A stretch of DNA of 64,000 nt from Metallyticus violacea. Taxonomy: Eukaryota > Arthropoda > Insecta > Mantodea > Metallyticidae. Position 1 is the stretch's first letter; each line of letters starts with the position of its first letter. Shown piece after piece: positions 61,053-64,000 of the stretch. A model generated the notes under the pieces. It saw nothing but the letters and a program-made list of their open reading frames with translations, made no database searches and had not been told where the DNA came from. Position numbers and translations under genes: made by a program. Where the stretch lies: contig CM060838.1 in the NCBI GenBank assembly GCA_030762175.1, forward strand, positions 15,506,001 to 15,570,000, read 5' to 3'.

Positions 61053-61250
61053 ACTTGAGCCTTCCTCGCGGCTGGCTCTTTGTGCTTACGCCCAAGTGGG
61101 GGAGACATAACACTTTGGAGGATCCACTGCCGGTAACTGCGCGGACGTAGTGGTCCCTAACATGTTTCTAGAGAGAACACTCCCCGCCGGTGGAGACCCC
61201 CAGACACCAGGGCAAGCCACCATCACACGCGCCAGCCCACTCTGCTCCTA
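61053..61250 (+). repeat. Unnamed GC-rich interspersed repeat, copy 2
   Basis: cttgagccttcctcgcggct ... ccctaacatgtttctagaga ... gggcaagccaccatcacacg matches copy 1 in opposite orientation. About 55 bp shorter than copy 1 because of internal indels. Possibly the body of a SINE or MITE. Confidence 0.7.
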
Positions 61251-63609
61251 CATTTAAATTGGCACTAAATCAGCACTATGCATGGTTGCATGGCATTACC
61301 AACACTGACTTTGGATAACCGTTCTCATTCTGGCCGGTAAACTCGAAACTGGAGTTTATAAGTTTTTATTCAGTTTATGCAATTTTACTTGTTCTGTTTC
61401 TGTGACATAATTTTCTTTTCCTTTCTTTTACTTTTTCCCTTGTTATATCTTCTACCTACGCACTGGGCATTGTGCCGCAAGATATTTTCAGAACATAGCG
61501 TAGGATGCAAAGAAATGTTGAATGTTAAAACTTTCTCGTATCGATCACTTCTAAACCAAACTGAACGACATCCTTGAATTAATCCAATAATTTAAGTTTT
61601 GTCTTCCTTGTGATGCTTTTGAATATATATCCGCAGCAATCTACAGTGCTTTGGCCTAGGGATTTTATAAACATGTTTTCTATTGGCTCTAAAATATTTC
61701 CACTATGTACTTTTTAATGTATTGTCTTATCATTGGTAAGCGCATATTTAAAGCTATATATAAACAAGCAAATAGGAATTAAAATAACAATAAAAGACAT
61801 ACGATAAGTCTAGGATGAGAAAAATAATAATAGAACATAATACATCCAGCCCTGTATATAGAGTTTAGAAACAATATCGTTAGACAGTAAAGAGGCGAGA
61901 CATATATTTTATAACAATGCATATAGCTGCATAATTACCTAAACGAAATTAATTGTTAATTAATAGTAAAATAACGAGAGGAGATCTGTACTAATCAAAA
62001 TAGATGAAGAAATAATTCAACTGTACCATACCTATCAAACACTTTATGATAAAAGCAACATAAAATTCCAGTTTTTTTAAAAACAACAATTTCTGTATAG
62101 CTAACAAATTCAATAACGTAGGGTAAAAACTGTTCTATGAGTAGGTTATATAGATAGCCGCTTATAAATGGCGCCGTTAATATTTAGGAATGCGCAACTT
62201 AATAATAGTAATAAAAGTAATAATTTAATATTATTTCATTAAATTGAATTTCATTTCAATTTCATTGTAAAAATTGATCTATAGTTTACAGCAACAAAAA
62301 TAAAAATAAAAAAACTTCCTGCGCATTAATAGGAACAGCTAATGACTAGCCACTACTAGAGAGCGAGCGGCCTCCAGAGTTCGAAATAATAATGGCATTA
62401 TTGCGTAGCGATGATGAATGAAGCTTTTCTGGATATGTGAAGCATAGCATATAGTTTCAAATATAAAATAACTACATAAATAGGTGTAACTCTAGCAGTA
62501 TACATAATCATTACATCTTTTTATTGCAATATCATTGCAATAATTTTCAAGGGCTGGTATTTGTTTATAAAGTTCAGATTATAATAATAGTTTAAGTGAT
62601 AGAAGATGTTATTAATTTTTTTAAATAAAATGTTTATATGCTGCACGTGAATAATGTGTGCGATTATGAAATAGAGGTTTTTAAATTACGCATATTAATT
62701 ATCAATATTCTTTAAACATTTTTCATATTAGTTTTTCCCAGATTAAATGTGCAAAAGGCTTAAAGCGGAATAATTTGGAGTTAAAGAAAGTTAATGACAA
62801 TTTTGCTGTTTTACCATCGGCATTTTTGTTTTGTTTATAATAAATGTCTACAATTAAGGCTAATGCTGAAACTACCATGCACACATACATTATTAAATTC
62901 GTTATTTTTCTTTCAACCTATCAAAATTTGTTTTCAAATAATAGAGATTCTTTCAAGAAAAGCTGATAAAATCGATATGATTAAAATAATTAAACATGAA
63001 TGGGAAGAAATGTATTAATTATGATTAGAGAAAAATAGTCAATAGATCGAAGATGTTTTTAGTATACCCATAAAAAGCATTTAAATAGCTCGTGTTTATG
63101 TGATCATATTCTTTACACTATGCAAAATATGGTTAACAAATATTAAGTAGTTTTAAATGTATTAATAATATTATAGATTGTTTTATTTATTGTTGCATTT
63201 TTACTACTACATATTAGGAATTTCCTTAGCGGAATCGAAGCGAAGCGAAACTCCTTGTGCCGTTCTTATCTAATTACACTGGGCAACAATGAAAATGTTT
63301 CGGGCTTAAAAATAGTGAATTTACATGTATTTCCATCTGAGAATTCAAAAATCACCATAAAATGATAGATTAGCTCTTGTTTTGAAGATAAAGTGACATT
63401 TCATTTTTTAGAGTGAAGATTTTAAATTGGAGGGAATTTTTTGGGGGAGTTGACACACCTGTCAAATAACAAAATACAAATGCTCTTCAGCTGTTTGTAA
63501 GTCATAAAAATAGATACTGTTGCTGTGACTGTGAATTACATGCAGTTTCTACTCAAATTAATGCAAAATTTCTGGTTCGCGAGTGCTTTTTAGTGTAAAA
63601 TTTGTAAAA
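61251..63609. other. Intergenic; last part may be the 5' region of the element at 63.6 kb
   Basis: Nothing recognised up to about 63.2 kb. From about 63280 (cactgggcaacaatgaaaat) to the ATG at 63610 the sequence may be the leader of the multi-copy element that follows; this is an inference from position only. Confidence 0.4.
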
Positions 63610-64000
63610 ATGCCACGAAAATGTGTAAATATGGTGAATAACTTTTGTTATATTTGTGGTAAAATAACATTTTCCTCACAGAAACGCAATCTGACGCCTC
63701 TTGTAAAGACTGCCAAGCCTCTTGTGGACCCAAAAGACGTTCTTCTTCCACCCCTGCACATCAAGCTGGGTTTGATGAAAAACTTTGTCAAAGGTATGAA
63801 CCGAGAAGGACGGGCCTTTAAGTACATCAGAGAGAACTTTTCGAAATTAAGTGATGCAAAAGTTAAGGAAGGATTTTTGTCGGACCACAAATAAGAGAAC
63901 TTATAAAGGATCCTGCATTTGACCAAGTTTTGGAGGGGAAAGAAAAGGAAGCTTGGGAAGCCTTCAAGGGTGTTGTTCATGGATTTTTAGGCAACAAAAG
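63610..64000 (+). pseudogene. Multi-copy arthropod-type ORF, internally deleted, runs off the window
   Basis: Starts MPRKCVNMVNNFCYICGKIT, a short N-terminal block with a CYICG-type cysteine pair. It passes after about 35 residues directly into KPLVDPKDVLLPPLHIKLGL, then MKNFVKGMNREGRAFKYIRE and FSKLSDAKVKEG. From memory, both blocks belong to a large uncharacterised protein family present in many copies in arthropod genomes, where they are normally separated by several hundred residues, so the middle appears deleted. A one-base loss in a T run near 63877 shifts the frame; the +1 frame then continues GPQIRELIKDPAFDQVLEGK, KEAWEAFKGVVHGFLGNK to the window end. An ATG nine codons earlier (63583) is also open, but the MPRKC start fits the family. 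Function unknown; likely transposon-associated. Confidence 0.7.

Overview
This 64 kb window is eukaryotic nuclear DNA, AT-rich by eye and scattered with small GC-richer islands. It carries no recognisable intact host gene. Open frames are short (the longest is 145 codons) and mostly look like chance frames of AT-rich DNA. What can be identified is transposon-derived: tRNA-headed SINEs with target-site duplications, 5'-truncated LINE ends, Penelope-like 3' ends, Tc1/mariner transposase relics, and the start of an internally deleted multi-copy arthropod-type reading frame at the right edge. The mix (DUF4817-type helix-turn-helix, several mariner lineages, Tc1, GIY-YIG-type Penelope ends) points to an arthropod. 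An insect with a large, repeat-rich genome is my best guess, but species or order cannot be read from the sequence.

Layout. 1-235 is a 20-bp-period AT-rich minisatellite running off the left edge. 1.4-3 kb has two SINE-A copies. 6.4-7.1 kb is a mariner/Tc3-like transposase pseudogene, and 8.47-8.62 kb is a separate DUF4817-like mini-exon ending in a good splice donor. 12.5-13.2 kb is a SINE-B copy abutting a LINE 3' end. 14.3, 18.0, 27.1, 32.2, 48.2, 52.1, 52.9, 56.6 and 58.1 kb hold further SINE copies. 17.2 and 39 kb carry mariner C-terminal relics on the minus strand; 22.3 and 30.1-30.9 kb carry minus-strand LINE ends. 44.5-45.15 kb is an inverted pair of Penelope-like 3' ends, with a decayed relative at 19.3 kb. 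54.7-55.0 kb is a Tc1 DNA-binding relic. 59.5 and 61.05 kb hold an inverted pair of an unnamed GC-rich repeat. The last 390 bp is the multi-copy arthropod-type ORF.

Functional reading. The two abundant SINE families (A: Ser/Leu-tRNA-like head; B: Gly-tRNA-like head) are non-autonomous and need LINE reverse transcriptase; three truncated LINE tails in the window show that such LINEs were once active here. Several SINE copies still have near-perfect target-site duplications, so they are comparatively recent, whereas all transposase relics carry stops or frameshifts. No tRNA, rRNA, CRISPR array or bacterial-type operon was seen. A spliced host gene with small exons in this window cannot be excluded without transcript data.
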